45,798 nt of DNA. Source: Acidimicrobiia bacterium (GTDB lineage Bacteria; Actinomycetota; Acidimicrobiia; Acidimicrobiales; MedAcidi-G1). The notes under the pieces are model-generated. The model was not told where the DNA came from, did no database searches, and worked only from the letters and a program-made list of their open reading frames with translations. Positions 8,106-16,754 of this stretch are shown in pieces. The DNA lies in contig DUCC01000009.1 of assembly GCA_012959995.1 (NCBI GenBank), forward strand, positions 1-45,798, written 5' to 3'. Numbering within the stretch: position 1 is the first letter of the stretch; each line of letters starts with the position of its first letter. The position numbers were made by a program, and so were the translations under genes.

Positions 8106-8675
8106 ATGCTGCACATTGTTCGCCACGGACGCACCGCTACCAATGCGGCCGGAAAACTCCAAGGCCGAATGAACTCAGAGCTCGACACCTTAGGCCTGCA
8201 ACAAGCAACACAACTAGCGCAGGCTTTGGGCTCGGTTGACCGAGTAGTAGCCAGCCCACTCCTGCGTACCCAACAAACAGCAGCCGCCTTCGGTCAAAAA
8301 ATCGAAACAGATGAACGCTGGATAGAAATGGATTACGGCGAATTCGACGGCCAACCACTCACCGCCATCGATCCCGAGGTTTGGGCGGCATGGCGAAACG
8401 ATGTGAACTGGGCGCCCCCAGGCGGAGAATCTCTACGACAAGTGGGGGAGCGGGTACAAGCAGCGGCACAAGACCTATTAGAAGCGTCACAAACCACAGA
8501 AATTGTGGTGGTCACCCACGTATCGCCCATCAAAGCTTCGCTGGCTTGGGCACTGGGCGTCGGCGATGAAGTGGCCTGGCGGAGTTATGTGGCAACGGCG
8601 TCAATAACCAGCATCGGTGCTGGCCCCTCGCTGCGCCGCTTCAACGACACCAGCCACTTACATCTAGGAATCTAA
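8106..8675 (+). CDS. Histidine phosphatase family protein (phosphoglycerate-mutase-like)
   Basis: This 189-residue protein starts with the catalytic RHG motif (IVRHGRTATN, phosphorylated His at residue 6). It has the second Arg in the SPLLRTQQT segment and the acid-base Glu in EMDYGEFDG, and the second catalytic His lies in VVTHVSPIK. Gene order with a zinc-ribbon protein matches actinobacterial loci in which this enzyme is sometimes fused to RNase H or acts as an alpha-ribazole- or mannosyl-phosphoglycerate-type phosphatase. The substrate cannot be assigned. It is convergent with the kinase-like gene downstream. Confidence 0.85.
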   Translation: MLHIVRHGRTATNAAGKLQGRMNSELDTLGLQQATQLAQALGSVDRVVASPLLRTQQTAAAFGQKIETDERWIEMDYGEFDGQPLTAIDPEVWAAWRNDVNWAPPGGESLRQVGERVQAAAQDLLEASQTTEIVVVTHVSPIKASLAWALGVGDEVAWRSYVATASITSIGAGPSLRRFNDTSHLHLGI

Positions 8676-8698
8676 GATCTACGGATTTGGCCGGCGGG

Positions 8699-9790
8699 TT
8701 AGAGGCTGGGCATTAATTCATCGGCGTCAAGGTCTTCGATTGCTGCACATACCCGGTCAAACATGTCGCTCACCAACTGAACCGCACGCTCGTTCACCAA
8801 CTCCACACCACCCGCCGACTGGATGGGGTAGCAAAGGCAAAACAACACCGCACGACGATAATGATCCCAAAGTTCATCAGCAGGGTAGTCAATGCCCGCA
8901 GCAGCCAAAGCTCGCCGGTACCGCTCAATCAACGCTTTTTCGTGAGTTCGCCGGTCTTCAACAGTCAAACTTTGGCTCAAAAAATAACCCAAGTCGTAAG
9001 CCCCGGTGGTGCGGACACAAATCTGCCAATCAATAACCGTTAACTCTGACCCATCAAAAAACAGGTTGTCTAAACGAAAGTCACCATGGGCCAGCGTGAC
9101 CGGTGCTTCAGCGAACTGCATGAGTTCTGTGGTGACCGAAGCAAAGCGGTCACCCACCGCACGAATGCGATCCGAAATACGATCACCAAAAACCTCTAAA
9201 CAAATGGGCCAAGCAGCAGCCACCCCGGCTTCAACCCCCTGAGGCATTGGCGGGTCCCAACCTTGGGGAATCCAAGCCAAATCGGTTTCAAAACGAGGGC
9301 TATTCCAAAAAGCAACATGATGGGCCGCTAAGGCATCGATGGCGTATTCCGCTTGGGTAATGGGGCAACCATCTATTTGGCTGTAAACCTCAGAACCACC
9401 CAAGTCTTCTAAAACCAAAACAAAATCGTCAGTATCGGTAGCGTAATGAGCAGCCAAACACCGCGGCGTACCCAACGGAGAGTCCGCGGCAGCATCCCGA
9501 TAGAAACCCACCTCTTTTTCATAAAACATGAAGGTCTTGGCTAAAAACCGAGTGTGCTCGTGTTGCACCGGCAACTTAACCACTAACGAAACCGGCGCCG
9601 ATGTAGCACCGCCAGAGTAACGCGGGGTGACTCGATGCAAAAGACCCAAAATGCCTACCCCCTGACCAATCAACTCAACTTCCAGGCCAGTGACCTCGCC
9701 ATGAGATAAGTCGCCAGAGTCTCGCAGAACTTGGGTTAACCAAGCAGGAGTCACCTCTTCAATAGTGGTCGGAAAGTCGGTACTGGCCAT
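8699..9790 (-). CDS. Aminoglycoside phosphotransferase-like kinase (APH/EcKL superfamily)
   Basis: This 363-residue protein has the protein-kinase-like fold of small-molecule kinases. The catalytic loop HGDFRLDN carries Asp and Asn, and the Mg-binding Asp is in VIDWQ; the ATP-lysine is probably in LVVKLPV. Proteins of this subgroup are numerous in Actinobacteria and generally phosphorylate hydroxylated small molecules or lipids rather than conferring drug resistance. The frame can extend to 9847, but GAGGGGG lies at suitable distance before the ATG at 9788-9790, so I use that start. The substrate is unknown. Confidence 0.8.
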   Translation of the reverse strand: MASTDFPTTIEEVTPAWLTQVLRDSGDLSHGEVTGLEVELIGQGVGILGLLHRVTPRYSGGATSAPVSLVVKLPVQHEHTRFLAKTFMFYEKEVGFYRDAAADSPLGTPRCLAAHYATDTDDFVLVLEDLGGSEVYSQIDGCPITQAEYAIDALAAHHVAFWNSPRFETDLAWIPQGWDPPMPQGVEAGVAAAWPICLEVFGDRISDRIRAVGDRFASVTTELMQFAEAPVTLAHGDFRLDNLFFDGSELTVIDWQICVRTTGAYDLGYFLSQSLTVEDRRTHEKALIERYRRALAAAGIDYPADELWDHYRRAVLFCLCYPIQSAGGVELVNERAVQLVSDMFDRVCAAIEDLDADELMPSL

Positions 9791-9877
9791 GCGGAAGCCC
9801 CCTCGTAGACGGTATTTAGAAAAAGACCTTAAAAAAGAAACTAACACGCTCTAAATAGGCGAGCAATTTAAACTTTG

Positions 9878-10573
9878 CTACTCGTGGTCGGTTACGCCGC
9901 CCGAAACAGGAGGAACGAAATCAGCAGGCCAAAGCGTGGCATCGTCGTAACGGATGCCTTCTAAGAGCACGTCCTCAAATTGGGTATCAGAAAAATCCGC
10001 CCCACCTAAATCGGCGTAAGAAAGATCCACACCCACTAGGGAAGCTCCGCGAAAGTTGCTGCCCGTCAAGTTGGCCGCCCGAAAAGACGTGCCGGTGCAA
10101 ATAGCGCTACGAAAATCGGCGCCCATGGCAAACACCCCCGTCAGGTCAGCATCACGAAGACAAGTGCGGGTAAGCGAAGTCCCCGCCAGCGTGGCGCCCC
10201 CCAACTTGGCTTCGGTCAAGTCGGCCCCGGTTAGCCAGGCTCCGCCGAGTTCTGCCGAGCGAAGATCGCCACCCACCAAATGAGTATTACCCAGCCAACT
10301 ACGGCTCAAAGTAGCGCCCACAAACCGAGCACTGGCCAAGTCAGCAGACCACAAGTTGGCGTGATGCAAATCAGCATCCGCAAAAGTAGTTTCCCGACAC
10401 ACCGCATTGCGAAGATCGGCGCCCACCAACGAAGCATCAGATAAATTCGAGCGGCTCAACATAGCCCCACAAAGCCAAGAATCAGAAAGGTCAACGCCAC
10501 ACAGGTCAGCATCGGTAAGGTCAGCGCCCGCTAAATCTGCGCCACTACCCAAGGAGTGCCCGTTTACTTCCAC
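9878..10573 (-). CDS. Pentapeptide-repeat protein
   Basis: Nearly the whole 231-residue protein consists of A(D/N)LXX-type pentapeptides, such as ADLAG, ADLTD, ANLTG and ADLGG, predicting a right-handed quadrilateral beta-helix of roughly ten coils. The last 30 residues leave the repeat with YDDATLWPADF, a common terminus for bacterial members. There is no signal peptide. Known relatives include DNA-mimicking gyrase protectors (MfpA, Qnr), but most have no known role and nothing here supports a gyrase function specifically. It is divergent from a lipoprotein gene, the two starts being only 52 bases apart. Confidence 0.85.
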   Translation of the reverse strand: MEVNGHSLGSGADLAGADLTDADLCGVDLSDSWLCGAMLSRSNLSDASLVGADLRNAVCRETTFADADLHHANLWSADLASARFVGATLSRSWLGNTHLVGGDLRSAELGGAWLTGADLTEAKLGGATLAGTSLTRTCLRDADLTGVFAMGADFRSAICTGTSFRAANLTGSNFRGASLVGVDLSYADLGGADFSDTQFEDVLLEGIRYDDATLWPADFVPPVSGGVTDHE

Positions 10574-10625
10574 GATGGCAGCCTATGGTGTGGCGATGAG
10601 CAACGAAGCGATGAGCGGAGCAGAC

Positions 10626-11804
10626 ATGTCTAAAAAATATTTATTCAAAGCGTTAACGGCAGCCTTGACCCTGGCTTTGGTGGCCAGCGCTTGCGCTGAC
10701 AAAGACGAAGCAGTGAACGATGCGGTAGCAGCGTTAGAAGAAGCCGCCGATGCGTTAGCAGTTGCCCAAGTGGCACGCGAAGAAGCCGAAGCAGTGGCCG
10801 CCGCTGCAGTAGCTGAAGCCCAAGCAGCCGCAGCCGCAGCCGCTCAAGCAGTGGCCGACGCAACGGCCGCAGCGGCGTTAGCAGAAACCGGCGACGCCGC
10901 AGCACAAGCCGCAGCACAAGCTGAGGCCGATACTGCCGCTTTGGCCGCAGAACTTGCCGAAGCGGCAGCCGCCTACGCTCAAGAACAAGCTGACATCGCC
11001 GAAGCCGAAGCGGAAGCCGCTGCGCTTTTGGCTGAAGCACAAGCCGCGGCGCAAGCAGCAGAAGACGAAGAAGAAACAGAAGACGAAGGAAGTGGCCCAA
11101 GCTTTGGGAACCTCCAACCAGGAGTAATTTCTCCAGTATTGCCCGCCCTCACCCTGCCGCCCATCATTTCAATTTCTCCCATTTTTATAACTTGCTTGGG
11201 CGACGAAAGCCCTACGGCAGATTACGACGAGGGCCCCATTTGGCCAGCACGCATTGATGGCGATGCCATTGATGATTACGCCAGCGTTGGTTATGGCAAC
11301 GACACCGGTCGGTGGTATTTGCGAGTTGACTCTTCTTACCATGGGGTGACTTTTTGGCGAGACCTCGGACCTGATGCTGGCGAGGTCGATTTCTCAATCG
11401 GATACATCACCGATATCAATGTAAACGACCGAGCGGAAATTTGGGTTTCTTCTTTTGACGCAAGCGGCCCCCATGCACCTTTTGCCCATGTGCTTTACCT
11501 CTTGTATGGCTGTGCTTTAACACCAGTCGGGAGCAACTTGGCCGGGTCTGAAGACGTGCTTACCGTTTTCCTCGGCCAAGCAGTAACGGGCGAAGCTTTT
11601 TATGTGTCGTGTAGTACTTTCGAAGGGGAACCGCTGTTCACCTACTTTGAGGACTATCCGGTAGGGCTGGGCATGTGGGCGTATCGCCCGTTGCCATTTC
11701 ATCTGGACGGCTCAACCTTGAACTTAGTGCTGGATGAAGCGCTCGAAGGGGGCATTGCTGCACCTCCAGAAAGTATTACCAATATGAATTGCCCGAATGG
11801 GTAA
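10626..11804 (+). CDS. Lipoprotein with long Ala/Glu-rich helical stalk and unknown C-terminal domain
   Basis: The protein has 392 residues. Residues 1-22 form a signal peptide ending in a lipobox-like ASAC, with Cys23 as the likely lipidated residue. About residues 30-150 are dominated by Ala with regularly placed Glu, Gln and Asp, predicting a long helix or alanine-zipper coiled coil that could span the cell envelope. After a GSGPSFG linker comes a globular domain of about 210 residues with WYLRVD, four to five Cys and acidic patches, which I do not recognise. A longer frame from 10407 reads through the pentapeptide gene antisense and is rejected in favour of the signal-peptide start. Confidence 0.75.
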   Translation: MSKKYLFKALTAALTLALVASACADKDEAVNDAVAALEEAADALAVAQVAREEAEAVAAAAVAEAQAAAAAAAQAVADATAAAALAETGDAAAQAAAQAEADTAALAAELAEAAAAYAQEQADIAEAEAEAAALLAEAQAAAQAAEDEEETEDEGSGPSFGNLQPGVISPVLPALTLPPIISISPIFITCLGDESPTADYDEGPIWPARIDGDAIDDYASVGYGNDTGRWYLRVDSSYHGVTFWRDLGPDAGEVDFSIGYITDINVNDRAEIWVSSFDASGPHAPFAHVLYLLYGCALTPVGSNLAGSEDVLTVFLGQAVTGEAFYVSCSTFEGEPLFTYFEDYPVGLGMWAYRPLPFHLDGSTLNLVLDEALEGGIAAPPESITNMNCPNG

Positions 11805-11874
11805 ATGAAACCGGTTACTCCATGCGGAAACTGTTGAGTTAAAAAACCGCACTTCAAGAATCTAAGATTGGGGT

Positions 11875-12252
<378 letters not shown>

Positions 12253-12388
12253 ACGGTAAGTGTGGCTTGAGCCGAGGGTTTCCGCAACAGCGCGGGCGGT
12301 TTTGCTCAACTATTTGAAGTGGCTCGAAAAAGAGTTTTCGTTGTCCTCTTGCGCTGCCGTCAAATTGGGTGTAGCACTAGCAGGCAAG

Positions 12389-12652
12389 ATGCAGAAACAA
12401 GTTACTTTTACTAATGGTTCTTTAGTTTGGAAACAAGCCGGGGCTTGCCGCGGGCTTGATGCCGCTATTTTTCATCCGGACCCGACAAAAGGCCAATCGG
12501 CGAGCCAAGCTTTGGCGGTATGTGGCGAGTGCGTTATTCAAAAAAAATGCTTAGATTTCGCTTTGTCGGCCCGTGAAGACGTAGGAGTGTGGGGTGGAAC
12601 GACCGAACGAGAACGCCGGCGCATCCGTCGGCAACGCCGCCAGTTATCCTAA
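12389..12652 (+). CDS. WhiB-family iron-sulfur transcription factor
   Basis: This 87-residue protein belongs to the actinobacterial WhiB family, which binds a [4Fe-4S] cluster and interacts with the principal sigma factor. The four cysteine ligands are in ACRG and in CGECVIQKKC. The GVWGG turn follows, and then a basic C-terminus (ERERRRIRRQRRQ) expected to contact DNA. I cannot assign it to a particular WhiB subclass. The upstream frame extends to 12260 but overlaps no conserved sequence; the ATG at 12389 gives the usual family length. It lies 6 bases before trpD on the same strand. Confidence 0.9.
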   Translation: MQKQVTFTNGSLVWKQAGACRGLDAAIFHPDPTKGQSASQALAVCGECVIQKKCLDFALSAREDVGVWGGTTERERRRIRRQRRQLS

Positions 12653-12658
12653 GGGACT

Positions 12659-13708
12659 ATGCCAACGGATAAAAAGCAGTCATTGGAAACTCACGGAGGA
12701 TGGCCGACGCTCTTAGGCCGCCTTTGTAAGGGAGAGGCCCTTTCGGCCGATGAGACCGAAGCCATCTTGAGCGAGATTCTTTCTGGTGAGGCTGACCCCG
12801 TGCAGATCGCCGCCTTTTTAGTAGCGCTCAAAATAAAAGGCGAAACGGTAGAAGAAACCACCGGTTTGGTGCGGGCTATGGTCGCTAACGCCGTGCCGTT
12901 GAACCTGCCTGAAGGCACCATCGACATCGTGGGCACCGGGGGAGGCCAACGCCGGCAAGAAGCAGCGTTAAACGTTTCTACTATGGCCTGTTTCGTGGCT
13001 GCGGCTGCCGGAGCCACGGTGTGCAAGCACGGCAACCGTAAAGCGTCATCTACCTCAGGAGCCTTTGACCTGCTTGACGAGTTGGGTTTTAAAGTGGAGT
13101 TAACCCCGGCCGAACTAGAAACCCAGGTCGCCGAACATGGTTTGGGTTTTGCTTTTGCTCGTACCTTTCATCCGGCAATGCGCTTTGCCGGGCCGGTCCG
13201 GGCCGGGTTAGGTATCCCCACCGTTTTTAATGTTTTGGGGCCGTTGTCTCACCCCGGTCGAGTGCGGCATCAAGTTATTGGCACTGCCGAACCTGCAGTA
13301 GCGGAGCGCCTCGTTGAAGTATTTCGGGCCAATCAGTCGTTACACACCTGGGTGGTCAACGGCGATCTTGGCGTTGATGAAATAGCCGTAACCGGACCCA
13401 CACAAGTTTTGGAACTACAGCACGACCAGATTAGCGAATGGACGCTCAACCCTGAGGACTACGGCATTGCCCTGGCCGACCCAGATGCCTTGCGCGGTGG
13501 TGGGCCAAAAGAAAACGCCGCCATTGTCCGAGCGATCTTTGCCGGCGAAGACTTGGGCCCGCGCCGCGACATGGTGGTAATCAACGCCGCCGCCGGGCTG
13601 GTGGTGGCCGGTTTGGCCGATGATTTAACGGCCGGCATTGCTTTAGCGCAAGACGCCATCGACAACGGAAAAGCCGCTGCCAAACTGGTAGAAACTAGCG
13701 CCTGCTAA
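12659..13708 (+). CDS. trpD: Anthranilate phosphoribosyltransferase
   Basis: This 349-residue enzyme transfers the phosphoribosyl group from PRPP to anthranilate, the second step of tryptophan synthesis. Family motifs include GTGG at 92-95, NVST at 105-108, KHGNR at 123-127 followed by SS, the FHPAMRFAGPVR region and GVDEIAVTGPT. The PRPP loop is unusual: the normal GTGGDGxxTxNxST is replaced by GTGGGQRRQEAALNVST, longer by about three residues and lacking the Asp. No other trp gene is adjacent. It may be cotranscribed with whiB, and a terminator follows. Confidence 0.9.
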   Translation: MPTDKKQSLETHGGWPTLLGRLCKGEALSADETEAILSEILSGEADPVQIAAFLVALKIKGETVEETTGLVRAMVANAVPLNLPEGTIDIVGTGGGQRRQEAALNVSTMACFVAAAAGATVCKHGNRKASSTSGAFDLLDELGFKVELTPAELETQVAEHGLGFAFARTFHPAMRFAGPVRAGLGIPTVFNVLGPLSHPGRVRHQVIGTAEPAVAERLVEVFRANQSLHTWVVNGDLGVDEIAVTGPTQVLELQHDQISEWTLNPEDYGIALADPDALRGGGPKENAAIVRAIFAGEDLGPRRDMVVINAAAGLVVAGLADDLTAGIALAQDAIDNGKAAAKLVETSAC

Positions 13709-13714
13709 CGAATG

Positions 13715-13737
13715 CCCTTTGAAATTAAGGGTTTTTT
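13715..13737 (+). terminator. Rho-independent terminator after trpD
   Basis: CCCTT (13715-13719) pairs with AAGGG (13727-13731) around a 7-base loop and is followed directly by six T. The stem is short but the position, a few bases after the trpD stop, is right. It argues against starting the next gene at 13712. Confidence 0.6.
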
Positions 13738-13771
13738 CGCATTGTCACACCCCTCAGGCAGTATGTGGGGC

Positions 13772-13987
13772 ATGGACATACATGACGAAAACTCATTAAC
13801 TATTGACTGTGCCACCTGCACGGCACAAAACTCGCCAACTTGTGAAGACTGTGTGGTGACCTTTCTTTGCCTCAGGGAACCCGGTGATGCGGTAGTGATC
13901 GACCTGGCCGAAGCCCGAGCACTGCGGGTATTAACCGAGACAGGCTTGGCCCCACCGGTTCGCTACCGGGGTATATCAGCGAGGTAA
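13772..13987 (+). CDS. Small conserved Cys-rich actinobacterial protein
   Basis: This 71-residue protein starts MDIHDENSL. It has CATC, C and CEDC within its first 35 residues, giving five closely spaced cysteines plus a further one in FLC, a pattern suggesting metal binding. The C-terminal half (VIDLAEARALRVLTETGLAP) is a plausible helix. Short proteins of this CxxC...CxxC type with a DCVVT motif recur in Actinobacteria and are uncharacterised. Alternative ATGs lie at 13763 and 13712; the latter sits on the trpD terminator and is unlikely. Confidence 0.7.
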   Translation: MDIHDENSLTIDCATCTAQNSPTCEDCVVTFLCLREPGDAVVIDLAEARALRVLTETGLAPPVRYRGISAR

Positions 13988-13998
13988 AGCCGCTGTTT

Positions 13999-14175
13999 AT
14001 GCGCAGAAAACTGTATTCAACCCTCTTGGCGTGTTCGCTGGTGGCGGGGGCTTGTTCGGCTGGTGGCGAAGTTTCAGAGCCAGTACCAGACCCTCCGGCT
14101 TCGATGTCGGTTGGTTCGTCGGAAACAGGAGATGCCCCGACAGTTACCGTGGCGCAGGTCAAGAGATGCTGCTAG
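13999..14175 (+). CDS. Very small putative lipoprotein, possibly a truncated gene
   Basis: A 58-residue frame begins MRRKLYSTLLACSLVAGAC, a textbook lipoprotein signal with lipobox LVAGAC. It is followed by a short acidic and Pro/Ser-rich tail ending in KRCC. No folded domain follows the signal. An overlapping frame (about 14139-14217) reads SYRGAGQEMLLVGETIASMVD then stop, which looks more protein-like than the in-frame end, so a frameshift may have shortened the gene. It lies 12 bases after the Cys-rich protein on the same strand. Confidence 0.5.
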   Translation: MRRKLYSTLLACSLVAGACSAGGEVSEPVPDPPASMSVGSSETGDAPTVTVAQVKRCC

Positions 14176-14214
14176 TCGGTGAAACTATTGCTTCAATGGT
14201 GGATTAACAGAATC

Positions 14215-14248
14215 GCAGTTCCGCTGGGGTCCTACCCGGCTGCTTTTT
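14215..14248 (+). terminator. Candidate terminator between convergent lipoprotein genes
   Basis: GCAG (14215-14218) pairs with CTGC (14240-14243), and an inner GGG/CCC stem adds to it. Five T follow at 14244-14248. The imperfect stem makes this moderate evidence. It would end the plus-strand transcript of the small lipoprotein. Confidence 0.45.
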
Positions 14249-14257
14249 GCGTAAGGG

Positions 14258-15625
14258 TCAAGAAAATATTTCCAGCATGGTTTCTTCGGGCAGAGAGACA
14301 AACGCATCAAACTCGGCAATGAACTCTTCAGAACTCATACCGTAAGCATTGGCAAACGCCCCTTCCCAACCCAACTCGTTTAAGTTCGGGTAAAAAGAGT
14401 CAAGTAAGACGCCTGGGCTGAACTTAAAGGCCAAATAGGCATGAGCCCAAGCGCCGTAGCTATATGCAGCATGGCCGTCGTCGCCGTAGCCAATGGTTGA
14501 AGGGCTTTGACCGGGATTGTCGCTCATCCACTCCTGAATATCCCAAATCATCCAGCCAAAACGCTCAGGTAAAGGCGCCCATTCTGAAGCGGTCAATACC
14601 CCGGAATTTCGCATTTCTTGTGACCCAACTTGAGCCATGTATTCGGCGCCGCCTTCGCTCCACCAAATGTTCTCTCGATGCATTAACTCATCGCGAAGAT
14701 CCCAATTTGCCGTAGCAATAAACGCATGCTGCACGGTATGGAAGTATTCATGAAAGACAGTTTTTTGATCATCGGCAAAAGGGCAGATGCTTGGTTCGGC
14801 AAAACAAATGGGGTAAGACGAAGAGTAAAGATGCAGCCCCCATTGGCGGTTGCCGTTTCGCCCTGCGTCGCCGCCACCCCAACCGTTGACAATGCGCTCA
14901 GAAGAATCAATGGCTCTTTCCACAAAGAAATTTGGGGTGTGGTCCCAGTCGAGGCAATTGGCAACGCTGCTGAGGTTTCCTAACTCAACGCGCTTTGCGC
15001 AGAACTGGTCACCAAGGTCCTCGGCCGCGGCGACATCTAAGCCCGCTACCCAATATTCAAGCGGGCCGTAATTGCCCCAGAGAGCGGTTGCGGCAAGCAG
15101 AGCTTCTTCAAGAAGGCTTTGACTATATTCTGGGACGTCACTGGCGTAAAAGAACTCCGGTGAAGTGCTGACCGTGGCTCCCCAAGAAGCATCAAGATGG
15201 GCAGCAGTTTCTCGCCGCACCGCGATGTCATCTATGCAAGCAGTGAGCGCAGTCTCGTCTTCTACGGAGAGAGGATTGTCTAAATACTCGTCCGGGGCCA
15301 TGTCTAAAAGCGACCACGCAGCATCTATGCCGACTGCTTCTACTGTGCAATTAATAAAAACATTGTCGCCTTGCTCCACTGCCAACGCAGCATTTTCTAG
15401 GCCATTAATGAATTTATCTTCATCGGACAACGTGGTGGTAGCAGGTGCAGCGGTAGTCGCCGGTGCGGCAGTAGTGGCGGGCACAGCAGTAGTTTCGACT
15501 ACACCGGCATCAGGCGCAGCGGTCGTAGTAGCGGGAGCGGCGAGTTCTCCGCCACTGGATGAACAGCCAGCAACCAGCGAAAAAGCCAAGAAAATAGAGA
15601 TTAATAGAGAGATGTTTTTAAGCAT
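14258..15625 (-). CDS. Lipoprotein with HExxH zincin-like motif
   Basis: The protein has 455 residues. Residues 1-20 are a lipoprotein signal with lipobox LVAGC and Cys21 as the anchor. Then comes a Thr/Ala/Pro linker with ATTAAP repeats (about 30-68) and a globular part. The motif HEYFHTVQH at 292-300 and, 28 residues after His296, WWSEGGAEY (Glu324/Glu328) fit a zinc peptidase of the gluzincin type, so a surface-anchored protease is likely. Outside this motif I cannot place it in a named peptidase family. It is monocistronic, convergent with the preceding genes and divergent from queG. Confidence 0.7.
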   Translation of the reverse strand: MLKNISLLISIFLAFSLVAGCSSSGGELAAPATTTAAPDAGVVETTAVPATTAAPATTAAPATTTLSDEDKFINGLENAALAVEQGDNVFINCTVEAVGIDAAWSLLDMAPDEYLDNPLSVEDETALTACIDDIAVRRETAAHLDASWGATVSTSPEFFYASDVPEYSQSLLEEALLAATALWGNYGPLEYWVAGLDVAAAEDLGDQFCAKRVELGNLSSVANCLDWDHTPNFFVERAIDSSERIVNGWGGGDAGRNGNRQWGLHLYSSSYPICFAEPSICPFADDQKTVFHEYFHTVQHAFIATANWDLRDELMHRENIWWSEGGAEYMAQVGSQEMRNSGVLTASEWAPLPERFGWMIWDIQEWMSDNPGQSPSTIGYGDDGHAAYSYGAWAHAYLAFKFSPGVLLDSFYPNLNELGWEGAFANAYGMSSEEFIAEFDAFVSLPEETMLEIFS

Positions 15626-15677
15626 TTAGCCACCCTAGTCGTATAGAGGGCGTGCCTCACAGGTCCTCAGTGGGGGA

Positions 15678-16754
15678 GTGAGGGGTGGACTCGGTGGCTT
15701 CTTCTGCGACGATGAGGAGGTGAACACGGAATCTCAAACATTTGCTGCTTTGGCCGAACGCTGCCAAGCGACTGGTCTTGCCGCCGGTCTAGATGCCGTG
15801 GGGGTTTGTGCTGCCACCCCATTTTCTGACGTGAAGGTTTTGTTAGAAGAACGCCGCACCGCTGGGCTAGCGGCCAACATGCAATTCACCTACCGCAACC
15901 CGGCCCGCTCCACCACCCCGCAGCGGATACTTGAAAACGCCCAAACCTTGGTGGTGGCTGCCCTACGCACCCCCGCCCCCCGCTTAAACCCCGCCGAACC
16001 TGGGCAAACCCGCATCGCTGCCTACGCCCGAACCGACCATTACACAGAACTAAAAACCGGCCTTGAGGTAATCGCCGAAGAACTACGCCAAGCCGGCTGG
16101 CAGGCTCGGGTGGTGGCCGACGACAATGCCTTAGTGGACCGAGCCGCTGCCGTGCGGGCTGGCCTGGGCTGGTACGGCAAAAATGCCAACGTATTGTTAC
16201 CGGGCCGAGGCAGTTGGTTTGTCTTAGGCTCCGTAGTCACCGATGCCCCGCTACCGGTAAACCAAGAACTGGTGCCCGACGGTTGTGGCACCTGCGACCA
16301 GTGCATCACCGGTTGCCCCACCGGAGCCATCGTGAAACCCGGGGTGGTTGATGCCCGCCGCTGCATTGCCTGGCTGGTGCAAGCGCCTGGGCCTATACCT
16401 ATTGAATTTCGAGAAGCGATGGGCGACCGCATCTATGGTTGCGACGAATGCCAAGAGGTCTGCCCGGTAGGCCGACCCGAGCGGACCAGCGAAGGCAAAA
16501 GCGACCCCACTGCCGACCTCGATGCCTTGGCGATACTCAACGCCACCGACCAAGAGCTTTTAGACAGTTACGGTCGTTGGTACATCGCCGAACGCGACCC
16601 CAAATATCTTCGCCGTAATGCCTTGGTGGTGTTAGGAAACACCCCAGGCGAAAACGCTCAAATTGACCAGTGCCTAGAATATTACCGAGACCATTACGAC
16701 CCCTTATTGTGCGAACACGCCCAATGGGCGATAAACAAGCGGGCAACGCTATGA
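15678..16754 (+). CDS. queG: Epoxyqueuosine reductase
   Basis: This 358-residue cobalamin- and iron-sulfur-dependent enzyme carries out the last step of queuosine formation in tRNA. Two ferredoxin-like clusters are visible: CGTCDQCITGCPTGA and CDECQEVCPVG, together with the family's GLGWYGKN segment and a C-terminal RRNALVVLGN helical repeat. The start is uncertain: GTG at 15678 has GGGGGA before it, while a second GTG at 15720 also lies next to GAGGAGG. The stop overlaps the following ATG (ATGA), so pimB is translationally coupled. Confidence 0.92.
   Translation: MRGGLGGFFCDDEEVNTESQTFAALAERCQATGLAAGLDAVGVCAATPFSDVKVLLEERRTAGLAANMQFTYRNPARSTTPQRILENAQTLVVAALRTPAPRLNPAEPGQTRIAAYARTDHYTELKTGLEVIAEELRQAGWQARVVADDNALVDRAAAVRAGLGWYGKNANVLLPGRGSWFVLGSVVTDAPLPVNQELVPDGCGTCDQCITGCPTGAIVKPGVVDARRCIAWLVQAPGPIPIEFREAMGDRIYGCDECQEVCPVGRPERTSEGKSDPTADLDALAILNATDQELLDSYGRWYIAERDPKYLRRNALVVLGNTPGENAQIDQCLEYYRDHYDPLLCEHAQWAINKRATL

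Noticed and set aside
8699-9790. Antibiotic resistance gene (aminoglycoside phosphotransferase)
   Set aside because: The fold is shared, but the sequence belongs to the broad small-molecule kinase group common in Actinobacteria; nothing indicates drug substrates or mobility.
9878-10573. Qnr/MfpA-type gyrase protector
   Set aside because: Pentapeptide repeats alone do not show this, and no specific similarity beyond the repeat is visible.
10407-10625. Upstream extension of the lipoprotein gene
   Set aside because: It is antisense to the pentapeptide gene and would bury the signal peptide inside the protein.
10645-11100. 151-codon minus-strand frame rich in Leu and Arg
   Set aside because: It is the antisense of the Ala/Glu-rich stalk of the lipoprotein; such composition always opens the opposite strand.
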